A stretch of 64,000 nt of DNA from Hydrogenovibrio marinus (GTDB lineage: Bacteria; Pseudomonadota; Gammaproteobacteria; Thiomicrospirales; Thiomicrospiraceae): contig NZ_AP020335.1 in the NCBI RefSeq assembly GCF_013340845.1, forward strand, positions 186,001 to 250,000. Reading direction: 5' to 3'. The translations under genes and the position numbers were made by a program. Under the pieces are notes generated by a model. That model saw only the letters and a program-made list of their open reading frames with translations, was not told the DNA's origin and did no database searches. Positions 26,986 to 36,329 of this stretch are shown piece after piece; position 1 is the stretch's first letter, and each line of letters begins with the position of its first letter.

Positions 26986-28035
26986 TTAAATCACCGGAAA
27001 ATCGTCAGCATAAGGTTGGTCGTCGGAGATTTCTTCGGTAAATTCATCAACGACTTCGGCGGCGATATCACTACGTGCGAACTTAGCAATATGGTACAAG
27101 GCTTCCCCTTCGTTCACCAGTGGTAGGCGCATTTGGCCGATAACGATGCCGTTGTTCGGTGCATAGATTTCGATTTCGGATTCACCGAATGGGTCTGAAA
27201 TTACGCCCATTAGCGTTTGGTTGGCGATGACGCGTTTGCCATCCGCTACTACCGAGCGGAAAATACCGCTGTGAGGTGCGCGCATCCAGAAGCTGGAACG
27301 CGCTACCACTGCGCTACGTGTCGAGGGCACTTTTCTGGATTTGGCGATCATGTTGAGTTCGCGCATTACATTGATGATACCGCGTACACCAGCACGAATC
27401 GAGACCTCGTCGAATCGCAAAGCTTCCCCCGCTTCATAAAGTAGCAGAGGGATATTGTTTTTCACGGCAGCGGCACGCAATGACCCTTTGCGCAAATCGC
27501 TGTTGATCATCAACGGCGCAGCGAATGCCTGTGCCAGAGCAAAGGTTTCCGGGTCATCCAGCGTGGCACGAATTTGTGGTAGGTTGGTGCGGTTGATTGC
27601 GCCAGTATGTATGTCGATGCCATGAGTCGACTGTGCAACCACTTCCTTCAAAAACAAATGTGCCATGCGGGAGGCGACCGAGCCTTTTTCGGAGCCGGGG
27701 AAGCTGCGATTCAAATCACGTCTGTCCGGCAGGTAGCGGCTATGGTGGATAAACCCGTGTAAATTGACAATCGGTACGGCAATCAAAGTGCCTTTCAATC
27801 GATTGAGCGATTTGACCTTGAGCAGGCGGCGGATGATCTCCACCCCATTCAATTCATCGCCATGAATCGCAGCACTGACGAACAACACCGGGCCGGATTG
27901 GCGTCCACAGAGAACTTGTACTGGCATGGTCAGCTCACTGTGGGTATAAAGTTTGCCGACCACCAAGTCGATGGTTTTGCGTTCGCCTGGTTGGACGGTG
28001 ACGCCGCCCAGCGTAATCGGGTTGTTCTTTTGCAT
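26986..28035 (-). CDS. Succinylglutamate desuccinylase/aspartoacylase (AstE/AspA) family zinc hydrolase
   Basis: A ~349-residue M14-type amidohydrolase. Zinc-binding signatures: FVSAAIHGDELNGVEIIRRLL (HxxE), PIVNLHGF, RDLNRSFPGSEKGS (substrate arginines) and HGIDIHTGAINRTNLPQI (third ligand). The C-terminal segment resembles a hammerhead/biotinyl-like domain (PNNGIVIGQMRLPLVNEGEALYHIA). The frame extends upstream to 28149 but would then overlap rimK; ATG 28035 starts the conserved part. It follows rimK by 37 nt on the same strand, which suggests hydrolysis of glutamate-type amide bonds that the ligase makes. Confidence 0.88.
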   Translation of the reverse strand: MQKNNPITLGGVTVQPGERKTIDLVVGKLYTHSELTMPVQVLCGRQSGPVLFVSAAIHGDELNGVEIIRRLLKVKSLNRLKGTLIAVPIVNLHGFIHHSRYLPDRRDLNRSFPGSEKGSVASRMAHLFLKEVVAQSTHGIDIHTGAINRTNLPQIRATLDDPETFALAQAFAAPLMINSDLRKGSLRAAAVKNNIPLLLYEAGEALRFDEVSIRAGVRGIINVMRELNMIAKSRKVPSTRSAVVARSSFWMRAPHSGIFRSVVADGKRVIANQTLMGVISDPFGESEIEIYAPNNGIVIGQMRLPLVNEGEALYHIAKFARSDIAAEVVDEFTEEISDDQPYADDFPVI

Positions 28036-28072
28036 GACGGTCGTTAAACCTCTTACGATGCTATCGTTACGG

Positions 28073-28978
28073 TTAACCCTTGCCTTTGGTACGTGTGTTG
28101 TGAGGCTTGGCGTTCTTTTCAATAAATTGAATGATAATACTGGCGACATCTTTTCCGGAAGAGGTTTCTATGCCTTCCAATCCGGGAGAAGAGTTGACTT
28201 CCATTACCAGAGGGCCATGATTGGAGCGAAGCAAGTCAACACCGCAGACATTCAAGCCCATGACTTTTGCGGCGCGAATGGCAGTGGCTCTTTCTTCCGG
28301 CGTGATGCGAACCAGCGTCGCAGAACCGCCTTGGTGAAGATTTGAGCGGAATTCGCCTTCTTTTCCTTGGCGCTTCATGGCGGCAATCACTTTGCCACCC
28401 ACCACGAAACAGCGGATATCCGCGCCTTTGGCTTCAGAGATGAATTCCTGTACCAGAATGTTCGCTTTTAAACCATGGAATGCCTGAATAACACTTTGCG
28501 CCGCAGAATGGGTTTCTGCCAGTACCACGCCAACGCCTTGCGTACCTTCCAATAGTTTTATCACTACCGGCGCACCGCCAACTTCCTGCAACAGGTCGTC
28601 GACATCATCCGGCGAGTGTGCAAATCCTGTGACCGGCAAGCCGATGCCTTTTCTGGAAAGTAATTGCAGACTACGAAGTTTGTCGCGGGAACGCGCGATG
28701 GCAACGGATTCGTTCAAGGGATAAACCCCCATCATTTCAAACTGACGCAATATCGCCGTGCCATAAAAAGTGATGGAAGCGCCGATACGCGGAATCACCG
28801 CGTCGAAATCGTCCAACACGCGACCTTGGTAGTGGATGTGCGGGTTGTTAGACGTGATGTTCATATAACAACGTAGCGCATCGATAACCTCGACTTCATG
28901 TCCACGTTCTTCAGCGGCTTTTACCAAGCGCTGCGTGGAGTAAAGTTCCGGTTCACGGGATAAAATGGCAATTTTCAT
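28073..28978 (-). CDS. rimK: RimK family alpha-L-glutamate ligase
   Basis: A 301-residue ATP-grasp ligase that adds glutamate to the C-terminus of ribosomal protein S6 in E. coli, or makes poly-glutamate. Visible: [57 protein letters not shown]-grasp [51 protein letters not shown] and the metal site [29 protein letters not shown] 28978 follows GAAGGATC and matches family N-termini; a 5' extension to 29020 is unlikely. Partner hydrolase downstream. Confidence 0.94.
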   Translation of the reverse strand: MKIAILSREPELYSTQRLVKAAEERGHEVEVIDALRCYMNITSNNPHIHYQGRVLDDFDAVIPRIGASITFYGTAILRQFEMMGVYPLNESVAIARSRDKLRSLQLLSRKGIGLPVTGFAHSPDDVDDLLQEVGGAPVVIKLLEGTQGVGVVLAETHSAAQSVIQAFHGLKANILVQEFISEAKGADIRCFVVGGKVIAAMKRQGKEGEFRSNLHQGGSATLVRITPEERATAIRAAKVMGLNVCGVDLLRSNHGPLVMEVNSSPGLEGIETSSGKDVASIIIQFIEKNAKPHNTRTKGKG

Positions 28979-29259
28979 GGGCGATCCTTCAAAAACGAGT
29001 GTCGTCGATGTAGAGAACATACGACAGACGGGCAGTCAAAGTCAATTGTATCTGGTAGGGAATGCGGAAGAACCAAGGTATCTTCAGACTCCAACAAAAG
29101 GCGACGAATTATACAGCTAAAAATAAAGAGAATATAAGAGGTCACGATAAGAAATTTCTTATATTGAGAGCGCCTCCTCAAATCCCCTATGCTAGAATGT
29201 GAAAACTTAAATTTCTACGTATCTGTGATTACTTAACATCATAAAACAAAGTGGCCACT

Positions 29260-30387
29260 ATGAAACGACTACTCAAGAACTTCGCAGTTCATCACGCACT
29301 CAGCGCATCCGTGGCGATTGTCGCCTTTTCTTTTTTATTTTCGAACACCGTTTATGCCAGTAGTACCGAGCATGTTCAAGCCGTTGCCGCGGTTAAGGTG
29401 GCGCCTGCATCTCCGCAGAGTTGGCAGCTGACCGGTCAAGTCGAGAGTCGCTACGCCATTCCCTTGAGTTTCCGTGTGGGCGGACAGGTAGAGTCGAAAA
29501 CGGTTGAAGTCGGTGAAAAGGTGGCTAAGGATCAAGTACTTGCCAGTTTGGATAAGGCGGATTTGAAACTGACTTTTCAACAGGCACAAGCCAACCTAAG
29601 CAAGTCGAAAGCAGACTATGATAACGCCCAACGCGAGCGTAAGCGTTTGACCAAGATGTATGCGAATAAGCTGGTGAGTGAGCAGGATTTGCAACGCGCC
29701 GAGACAACGGAAATAGCAGCCAAACAATCCGTGTTGGCGATGCAGGCGGCACTTGAGCTGGCACAACGTCAGCTGAATTACAGTCAGCTTAAAGCCCCGG
29801 ATGACGGTGTGCTGACAAATGTGAATGTCGAAGCAGGTCAGGTGGTCTCTGCCGGGCAAGCACTGTTTACTTTGGCAACGGGCGCGCATGAAGCGGTGGT
29901 TTACCTACCTGCGAACCGTTTGCATGCCGACTTGTCTTCTGTGGAAGTGGAAGGGGTCGATCAAGCCGGAACCTGTAAGGCGGTGTTGAGAGCGAAAACC
30001 CCTGTAAACGATAACGACACTTTGCAGTACAAAGCCTATTTCACTTTGAAAGACTGTACTCAGACCTTGCCTTTGGGCGCGGTGGTTGAGTTGAACGTAA
30101 AACAGCAGTTGAACGATTTGATGCAAGTGCCGGTGAGCGCGCTGATTGATAGTGGTAACCAACCGAGAGTTTGGTTGATCAAAGACAACAAGGTATATGG
30201 TGTTGCGGTCAAAGTGGTCTCCATGGGCGCAGAGTTTGCCGTGATTCAAGCATTGCAGCCGCAGGATTTGCCTTTGGGTTCTCAGGTCGTGGCGGATGGC
30301 GTTCATCTTCTGACGGAAGGTTCTGCCGTTAAGATTGTTGCAGACAATGTCGAAAATGCCGACTCCGGGTTGGTTGAGGCAATGTAA
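29260..30387 (+). CDS. RND efflux periplasmic adaptor (membrane fusion protein)
   Basis: About 375 residues with an N-terminal signal segment (to ~residue 34, SNTVYAS), lipoyl halves (PLSFRVGGQVESKTVEVGEKVAKDQVLASLDKADL and LKAPDDGVLTNVNVEAGQVVSAGQALFTL), an alpha-hairpin (about 95-155), and beta-barrel/MPD regions. It is the HlyD/AcrA type that links an RND pump to a TolC channel. ATG 29260 is preferred over GTG 29251. It overlaps the pump start by one base (TAATG). Confidence 0.92.
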   Translation: MKRLLKNFAVHHALSASVAIVAFSFLFSNTVYASSTEHVQAVAAVKVAPASPQSWQLTGQVESRYAIPLSFRVGGQVESKTVEVGEKVAKDQVLASLDKADLKLTFQQAQANLSKSKADYDNAQRERKRLTKMYANKLVSEQDLQRAETTEIAAKQSVLAMQAALELAQRQLNYSQLKAPDDGVLTNVNVEAGQVVSAGQALFTLATGAHEAVVYLPANRLHADLSSVEVEGVDQAGTCKAVLRAKTPVNDNDTLQYKAYFTLKDCTQTLPLGAVVELNVKQQLNDLMQVPVSALIDSGNQPRVWLIKDNKVYGVAVKVVSMGAEFAVIQALQPQDLPLGSQVVADGVHLLTEGSAVKIVADNVENADSGLVEAM

Positions 30388-33300
30388 TGATGCAGAAATG
30401 GAATCTATCGGAGTTAGCCGTTAGGCACAAAACGCTGACGCTGTATTTCATTATCGTTTCTCTGATTATCGGTACCTTGGCCTTTTTCAAATTGGGTCGT
30501 GCAGAAGACCCGAGTTTTACGCTGAAAATGGCGGTGGTGTCTGCCAAATGGCCGGGTGCGACGCCTGAACAGATGCAGAATCAGGTCGCGGACTTGATTG
30601 AACGTAAACTCCAGCAGATAGATTATTTCGACAAGGTGGAAACCACGGCAAGACCCGGTGAGGTCAATATGCTGGTGATGTTTAAGGACTATACGCCGCC
30701 TTCAAAGGTCGATGACCTTTTCTATCAGGTGCGAAAGCGCATGCTTGACCTGAATGGTCAATTTCCTAAAGGAGTGCAAGGTCCTTTCGTTAATGATGAT
30801 TTCGCTGATGTCTATTTCACGCTCTATGCCCTGACGCAAGGCAATCTTTCTTATTCCGACTGGGTGAAAACCGCTGAATCAACACGCAACGCGCTACTGA
30901 AAGTGCCGGGTGTCGAGAAAGTACGACTGCTCGGTGAGCAACAACAACAGATTTCGATTGAGTTCGATACCAAAAAACTCGCCAAGCTAGGCTTGACGCA
31001 ATCACAAATTTTATCGGTATTGCCGCAGTACCAAACAGTGGTGGCATCCGGGTTTATTGAAACCCAAGGCCCAAGAGTCTATGTCCGTAGTGGCGCTATG
31101 GCTCAATCTGTTGATCAGCTTAAAAAGCTACCAATTGCCGTACAGGGACAAGTCATTCACCTAGGCGACCTAGCCAAGATCACCAAAGGGTTTGTTTCGC
31201 CAAGCCCCTATATTATCCGCAACGAAGGCAAGCAAACATTGATGCTCGGCGTGGTGATGAAACCCGGCGGAAATGGATTGGCGTTGTCGGATAATCTGAG
31301 TAGCTTTTCACAGCAATGGGAACAAAACCTACCTAAAGGTGTGAAACTGGAAAAAGTGACCAACCAAGGCGATGCTATTTCACTCGCGGTCAATACCTTC
31401 CAGTTGAAGTTCCTGATTGCCGTACTGGTTGTCATGGCGGTGAGCTTCCTGACCTTGGGGATGAGAGCAGGTGTAGTGGTTGCCTTGGCGATTCCACTAA
31501 CCTTGGCACTGACCTTTTTCCTGATGCAATTGACCGGTAAGAACCTTGACCGCATCACCTTGGGTGCTTTGATTTTGGCGCTGGGACTGTTGGTGGATGA
31601 TGCCATTATCTCCATTGAAATGATGTTGGTGAAGATGGAAGAGGGCATGGCCCGTATCAAAGCGGCGGCTTTTGCCTGGACAGTGACGGCATCGCCTATG
31701 TTGTTCGGTACCTTGGTGACGATTATGGGGTTTGTGCCGATTGGGTTTGCGCAATCCAATGTTGGGGAATACACCGAGAATATTTTCTGGATACTCGCGT
31801 TTTCTTTGCTGCTGTCTTGGCTGGTGGCGGTGACGTTCACGCCTTACCTCGGCTATAAGCTATTGCCAGAACCGAAAAAACTGCATACCGAAAACTCGCT
31901 GCCACACAATGTGTTCAGTCGCCGTTTATCGTCGATGGTTGTCTGGTGCGTGGGGAACCGCAAAAAGGTGGTGTTGATTACCGTCGCACTTTTCATTCTG
32001 TCTGTGGTCGGTATGGCGACTAAGGTGGAAAAACAGTTCTTCCCGACCTCAGACCGCCCTGAGCTTTTGATAGACATCAACCTGCCGGAAGGCACCAGTC
32101 AACAAGTGACCAATGCCATGGCATTGAAGGTTGAAGACTATGTTAAGCAACAGCCGGAAGTCAAAACGCTTTCAAGTTACATCGGGCAGGGCGCACCGCG
32201 TTTCTTTATGGCATTGAATCCTGAACTGCCGGATCCGGCTTTTGCCAAGATTATTGTGGTCACGAAAAATGCCGAAGAACGCAAAAAGCTAAGACACAGA
32301 CTGGAAGCCTACGTGGAGCAAGGTCATTTCAGTGCCGCACGTGTTAGGGTGCATGCATTGCTTTATGGGCCACCGGTTATTTGGCCAGTCACCTTCAGAG
32401 TGATGGGGGACAATGTTGATGAGTTGCGCAAACTGGGTGAGCAGGTGCGTCAAATCATGGCGAAGAACCCGAACATCCGTACCGCGAATCTGGAGTGGGG
32501 CAATAAAACGCCAGTGGTTGATTTGCAATACAACCTGGATCGTATGGCGAAGTTAGGGCTGACACCGATCAGCTTGTCACAACAGCTACAAGGGGCTTTG
32601 CAAGGCGAGATTCAAGCCGATGCATTTGAAGGGACTCGTCGTATCGACTTGACGAGTTATTCCACGCAAGAGCGCCAGGCATTGCTGTCTCGTTTGAAGA
32701 GTATCACGGTGGAAACCGCTCAAGGCAAGAAACTGCCTTTGGAGCAAGTCGCTACCGTCAAAATCGGCTTTGAAGACCCAGTATTGAAGCGCCGTACCCG
32801 TACGCAGTTTATCAACGTCAATGCCGAAGTGGAAGGTGCACAACCGCCGGATGTCACCATGGCGATTTGGAAAGAGTTGCAGCCGATGATTAAGACCCTG
32901 CCAGCGGACTATCATATAGAAATCGGTGGATCGGTCGAGGAGTCTGGTAAGGCTCAAGCCTCTATCCAAAAAATGATGCCGGTGATGGTCTTCTTGATGG
33001 TGACTTTGATTATGCTCAATATGCAAAGCTTCCTGGGAACCTTCATGGTGCTGATTACCGCACCACTTGGCTTGATTGGCGCAGTCGCCGCCATGCTGGT
33101 TTTCTCTCAACCATTTGGCTTTGTTGCCAACTTGGGGATGATTGGTCTTGCTGGGATTCTGATGCGCAATACCCTGATTTTGGTCGGGCAAATCAATGAA
33201 AACCAGAAACAAGGGATGGAGCCAAAAGAAGCCTTGATTGATGCCACGTTACGACGTGCTCGCCCCGTGTTGTTGACCGCCTTGGCAGCGATATTGGCGT

Positions 33301-33434
33301 TTATTCCACTCACCACCAATACCTTCTGGGGGCCATTGGCATTCGTGTTGATTGGCGGGATTGGTGTTGGGACATTATTGACGCTGTTGTTTATCCCTGC
33401 ACTTTACGCACTGTGGTATCGCGTTAAGGTCTAG
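30387..33434 (+). CDS. RND family efflux pump inner membrane protein
   Basis: A 1015-residue AcrB-type proton antiporter. It starts LSELAVRHKTLTLYFIIVSLIIGTLAFFKLGRAEDPSF and has two sets of about six helices separated by large periplasmic loops. The proton relay is visible in ILALGLLVDDAIISIEMMLVKMEEG (Asp-Asp in TM4), and the end has GMIGLAGILMRNTLILVGQINE and RARPVLLTALAAILAFIPLTTN. The AEDPSF opening is typical of the non-AcrB proteobacterial branch often called YegN/MdtB-like or VmeB. No TolC gene is adjacent. The inverted repeat terminator follows. Confidence 0.93.
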   Translation: MMQKWNLSELAVRHKTLTLYFIIVSLIIGTLAFFKLGRAEDPSFTLKMAVVSAKWPGATPEQMQNQVADLIERKLQQIDYFDKVETTARPGEVNMLVMFKDYTPPSKVDDLFYQVRKRMLDLNGQFPKGVQGPFVNDDFADVYFTLYALTQGNLSYSDWVKTAESTRNALLKVPGVEKVRLLGEQQQQISIEFDTKKLAKLGLTQSQILSVLPQYQTVVASGFIETQGPRVYVRSGAMAQSVDQLKKLPIAVQGQVIHLGDLAKITKGFVSPSPYIIRNEGKQTLMLGVVMKPGGNGLALSDNLSSFSQQWEQNLPKGVKLEKVTNQGDAISLAVNTFQLKFLIAVLVVMAVSFLTLGMRAGVVVALAIPLTLALTFFLMQLTGKNLDRITLGALILALGLLVDDAIISIEMMLVKMEEGMARIKAAAFAWTVTASPMLFGTLVTIMGFVPIGFAQSNVGEYTENIFWILAFSLLLSWLVAVTFTPYLGYKLLPEPKKLHTENSLPHNVFSRRLSSMVVWCVGNRKKVVLITVALFILSVVGMATKVEKQFFPTSDRPELLIDINLPEGTSQQVTNAMALKVEDYVKQQPEVKTLSSYIGQGAPRFFMALNPELPDPAFAKIIVVTKNAEERKKLRHRLEAYVEQGHFSAARVRVHALLYGPPVIWPVTFRVMGDNVDELRKLGEQVRQIMAKNPNIRTANLEWGNKTPVVDLQYNLDRMAKLGLTPISLSQQLQGALQGEIQADAFEGTRRIDLTSYSTQERQALLSRLKSITVETAQGKKLPLEQVATVKIGFEDPVLKRRTRTQFINVNAEVEGAQPPDVTMAIWKELQPMIKTLPADYHIEIGGSVEESGKAQASIQKMMPVMVFLMVTLIMLNMQSFLGTFMVLITAPLGLIGAVAAMLVFSQPFGFVANLGMIGLAGILMRNTLILVGQINENQKQGMEPKEALIDATLRRARPVLLTALAAILAFIPLTTNTFWGPLAFVLIGGIGVGTLLTLLFIPALYALWYRVKV

Positions 33435-33445
33435 ATTAATGCTTA

Positions 33446-33489
33446 CCCCAACCTGGCAGATTTTAGACAAAAAACTACCAGGTTGGGGG
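33446..33489. terminator. Bidirectional terminator from an inverted pair of the dispersed repeat
   Basis: Minus unit CCCCAACCTGGCAGATTTT (33446-33464) and plus unit AAAACTACCAGGTTGGGGG (33471-33489) are only six bases apart. The stem is about 14-19 bp with one or two mismatches. It sits between the stops of the RND pump (+) and the RLAN ligase (-). Confidence 0.75.
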
Positions 33490-33502
33490 CGTTTGAGCGA
33501 GG

Positions 33503-34969
33503 TTACTTGCCTTGCTCTTCCAAACGTCGAAGGATTTCTTTCATGATTTCCAAATAGAGCTGTTCGCCGAGAAACAGGTCTTCCACGCCTGAGTCGATAC
33601 TTGGGTTGTCATTGACTTCAATCACCACCACTTTGTCGCCGCTCTGCTTCAAGTCCACGCCGTAGAAGCCATCACCAATCAATTTGGTGGCTTTCAGTGC
33701 GACATCAATCACTTTTTTCGGCGCTTCATAGGTTGGCAGGGTGTCGAAGTTACCCGACTCGGTTTCGCCTTCGCCATGATTGTAAATCTGCCAATGTCCT
33801 TGAACCATATAGTAGCGGCTGGCGTACAACGGCTTGTTGTTGAATACGCCGATGCGCCAATCGTATTCGGTGTACATATATTCTTGGGCAAGCAGCAATG
33901 AAGACTCTGCCAGCAAGCGTTTGGCTTCAACGTCTAGCTCCTGCTCGTCCTTGACCTTGATTACGCCACGGGAGAAAGACCCGTCTGGAATTTTCAATAC
34001 CATCGGAAAGCCGATTTCCGTTGCCAGCTCTTTCAAGTTGCTTTCGGTTGCATGGCTGAGAATCAGCGTTTTTGGTGTCGGCACCTTGTGATTGTTCAAT
34101 AAATCCGCCAGATAAACCTTGTTGGTACACCGCAAAATAGAGGTTGGGTCGTCGATTACGACAAGTCCTTCCGCCTCTGCTTTCTTGGCGAACTTATAAG
34201 TGTGGTGGTCGACCGAGGTGGTTTCACGGATAAACAAGGCGTCGAATTCAGCAAGGCGGACATAGTCCTTCTTGGTGATAAACTCGGTGCTGATGCCCAA
34301 ACTTTTGGCGGCCTTCACAAACTGCGCAAGCGCTTGCGGGTCGCTTGGCGGTAAAGGGTCGTCCGGATTGGTCAAAATCGCCATGTCGTAACGGTATTGT
34401 TTACGCGCTTTCGGCTTACGCCAAAGTTGCAAGCTGAACTGTTCGAACGCTTGTGCAAAAGCTTCCTGCTCCGCAGGATCGGTCAGGGCTTTCAAAGCCA
34501 AGGGTTTGATCTGTTTGATTTGCCATTGGTGTTTGAATGTCAGCGTGATTTCCAGCAAAGGCGAAGGCAGTTTTTCGAAGATGAGTTGCGCCAATTTCAC
34601 CGTGCTTTTCTCGCTGGTTTTGCCAAACCAGCAACGGAAGGTTTTGGTTTCGCCTTCCTCTCCTTTTGGCAAAGACGACATCGCCTTCTGCGTGTTGTCG
34701 AGTAGCAGTTTGGAAAGCGATTTGTTGCCAAGGTTGTTGATGGTCGTTACCGACGGCAATACATGGTGGTTGCGGGCTTCGGCCAGCAACGAGCAATAGT
34801 ACCCGGTTTTCAGGTAACGGTAATCACGACACAGGTTGATGACACGAATGCGCTTTTTGGAGGATTCCTTGACGCGCTGCAAGTAGTCGTCAAACGTAAT
34901 GACGTCGGGTGTCGGATAGTAGGGCTGCCAGTCTTTAAGGTTTTCGACGACAACGTAAAAATGACTCAT
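33503..34969 (-). CDS. RimK-like ATP-grasp ligase with N-terminal RLAN domain
   Basis: A 488-residue protein. Residues 1-~170 fit the RLAN domain found before some RimK-like enzymes (FYVVVENLKDWQPYYP, VINLCRDYRYLKTGYYCSLLAEARNHHVLPS). The ATP-grasp part follows: FDALFIRETTSVDHHTYKFAKKAEAEGLVVIDDP, FPMVLKIPDGSFSRGVIKVKDE, LLAQEYMYTEYDWRIGVFNNKPLYASRYYM and the metal site FYGVDLKQSGDKVVVIEVNDNPSIDSGVED. It should form an amide bond between a carboxylate and an amino compound, possibly a peptide. It diverges from an M14-like peptidase and a GNAT-C39 fusion. Confidence 0.9.
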   Translation of the reverse strand: MSHFYVVVENLKDWQPYYPTPDVITFDDYLQRVKESSKKRIRVINLCRDYRYLKTGYYCSLLAEARNHHVLPSVTTINNLGNKSLSKLLLDNTQKAMSSLPKGEEGETKTFRCWFGKTSEKSTVKLAQLIFEKLPSPLLEITLTFKHQWQIKQIKPLALKALTDPAEQEAFAQAFEQFSLQLWRKPKARKQYRYDMAILTNPDDPLPPSDPQALAQFVKAAKSLGISTEFITKKDYVRLAEFDALFIRETTSVDHHTYKFAKKAEAEGLVVIDDPTSILRCTNKVYLADLLNNHKVPTPKTLILSHATESNLKELATEIGFPMVLKIPDGSFSRGVIKVKDEQELDVEAKRLLAESSLLLAQEYMYTEYDWRIGVFNNKPLYASRYYMVQGHWQIYNHGEGETESGNFDTLPTYEAPKKVIDVALKATKLIGDGFYGVDLKQSGDKVVVIEVNDNPSIDSGVEDLFLGEQLYLEIMKEILRRLEEQGK

Positions 34970-35201
34970 GGGCTAATCTTCTCCTGAAGAAAAACGCGTA
35001 AATGGATTGGCTTGTTTAGGGTTGGTTGTAGCGAAGAAAATCGCACTAAAAAAGAGTTGCTAGATGTGCAAAATTTTACGCGCTTTTTTTCAAAATAAAA
35101 TAGATAATTGCATCTGAAACGAAAGATTTTTTCTTTCGATTACTAGGTCTCGTTCCCGTCGATTTTTTTAAGCCATTTCTCGGTTTTTTGTTGAGGTTTT
35201 C

Positions 35202-36329
35202 ATGTCTCATCCGTTACTCGATTTACAAGCGCCGATGGTGTTGTCGGTTTTCAAAAACAGTTATTTGGACGCTCGCGAATGCTTTCAGCAAACACTGGCT
35301 GATATTCCGCAATCACTCATCAAGCAGTCGGAGCGTTTCGTGCATCCATTGACTGGGCCGGCAGGCGAAGAGCTGGCATGCGAAACCGTGCTGCTCAGCC
35401 AGAGCGAGCAACCGGAAACGATTTTGGTTGTGATTTCCGGAACCCATGGTGTAGAAGGGGTAACCGGCTCGGCGATACAAGCGGACATCTTGCCTTTGTT
35501 GGTGGATGTGTTGCAAAAATCTGCCAGGTTGGGGGTGATGCTGATTCATGCGATGAACCCGTGGGGATTCGCTTGGGTGCGCCGTGGTGATCACCAAGGG
35601 ATAGATTTAAACCGAAATTTCATTGATTTTGACCAGCCGGTACCGATGAATGAAGACTACGCCCAATATCAAAGTCAGCTGCACGAAGCACGTTGGTTGG
35701 AAGTGTCTGATTTCAGTGGTTTGTGGCAAGGGGTATCGTTTGCTGACTTCATCGAGCAGATTACACGCGGGCAGTATCAAGACCCAACCGGGTTGTTTTA
35801 TGGCGGAAATGCGCCTAGCTGGTCACGGCAAGTGCTGGAAACCATCACCCGACATGCGGTTTTTGAGTCGGCGCACAACATTAATGTTATTGACTGTCAC
35901 ACAGGGCTAGGGCCATATGGTTATGGTGAAGTGATTAATGATCATTTTCCAAATACGGCAGGGTTCGATTGGGTCAACCGTCTGTATGGCGCGAATGCCT
36001 GCGCGGCATTGTTGGGAGAATCCTGTTCGGCACCAAAATCCGGGTTGATTGACTACCATTGGCAAAAAGTGATTGGCGGTCGAGGGTGCTTTGTCACCTT
36101 GGAGTTCGGTACCTATTCGGTGGATAAATTGATTAGTGAACTATTAAGAGAACAAATTTACCAAAACACGCTTCCCCAAGGAGTGGAGAGAAATATCAAG
36201 GCAGAGCCTGTGAGGCTGATGCAGGCGTTCTTTTACCCACGAGAAAGTAGTTGGCAGCAACAGGTATTGTTCCGTGGCAGACAAGTAGTGAATATGGCGT
36301 TGCAAGGCGTGTTGGGGAGTGAGCAATAA
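35202..36329 (+). CDS. M14-like zinc carboxypeptidase, DUF2817 family
   Basis: A 375-residue protein without signal peptide. Metal and substrate motifs of the DUF2817/M14 group: VVISGTHGVEGVTGSAIQ (His82 and Glu85), AWVRRGDHQGIDLNRNFIDF (arginine near 138) and NVIDCHTGLGPYGYGEVIND (third zinc ligand), then FVTLEFGTY, a candidate catalytic glutamate. Residues 106-111 (KSARLG) are encoded by an insertion-like copy of the dispersed repeat, between ligands and after a helix. It overlaps the GNAT-C39 gene by one base (TAATG), so they are co-translated. Confidence 0.85.
   Translation: MSHPLLDLQAPMVLSVFKNSYLDARECFQQTLADIPQSLIKQSERFVHPLTGPAGEELACETVLLSQSEQPETILVVISGTHGVEGVTGSAIQADILPLLVDVLQKSARLGVMLIHAMNPWGFAWVRRGDHQGIDLNRNFIDFDQPVPMNEDYAQYQSQLHEARWLEVSDFSGLWQGVSFADFIEQITRGQYQDPTGLFYGGNAPSWSRQVLETITRHAVFESAHNINVIDCHTGLGPYGYGEVINDHFPNTAGFDWVNRLYGANACAALLGESCSAPKSGLIDYHWQKVIGGRGCFVTLEFGTYSVDKLISELLREQIYQNTLPQGVERNIKAEPVRLMQAFFYPRESSWQQQVLFRGRQVVNMALQGVLGSEQ
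35516..35535 (+). repeat. Dispersed 19-nt repeat inside the DUF2817 gene
   Basis: AAAATCTGCCAGGTTGGGGG is identical to the copy at 14698 but read in another frame, giving (Q)KSARLGV at residues 105-112. It is a single plus copy, with the gene intact on both sides. Confidence 0.8.
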
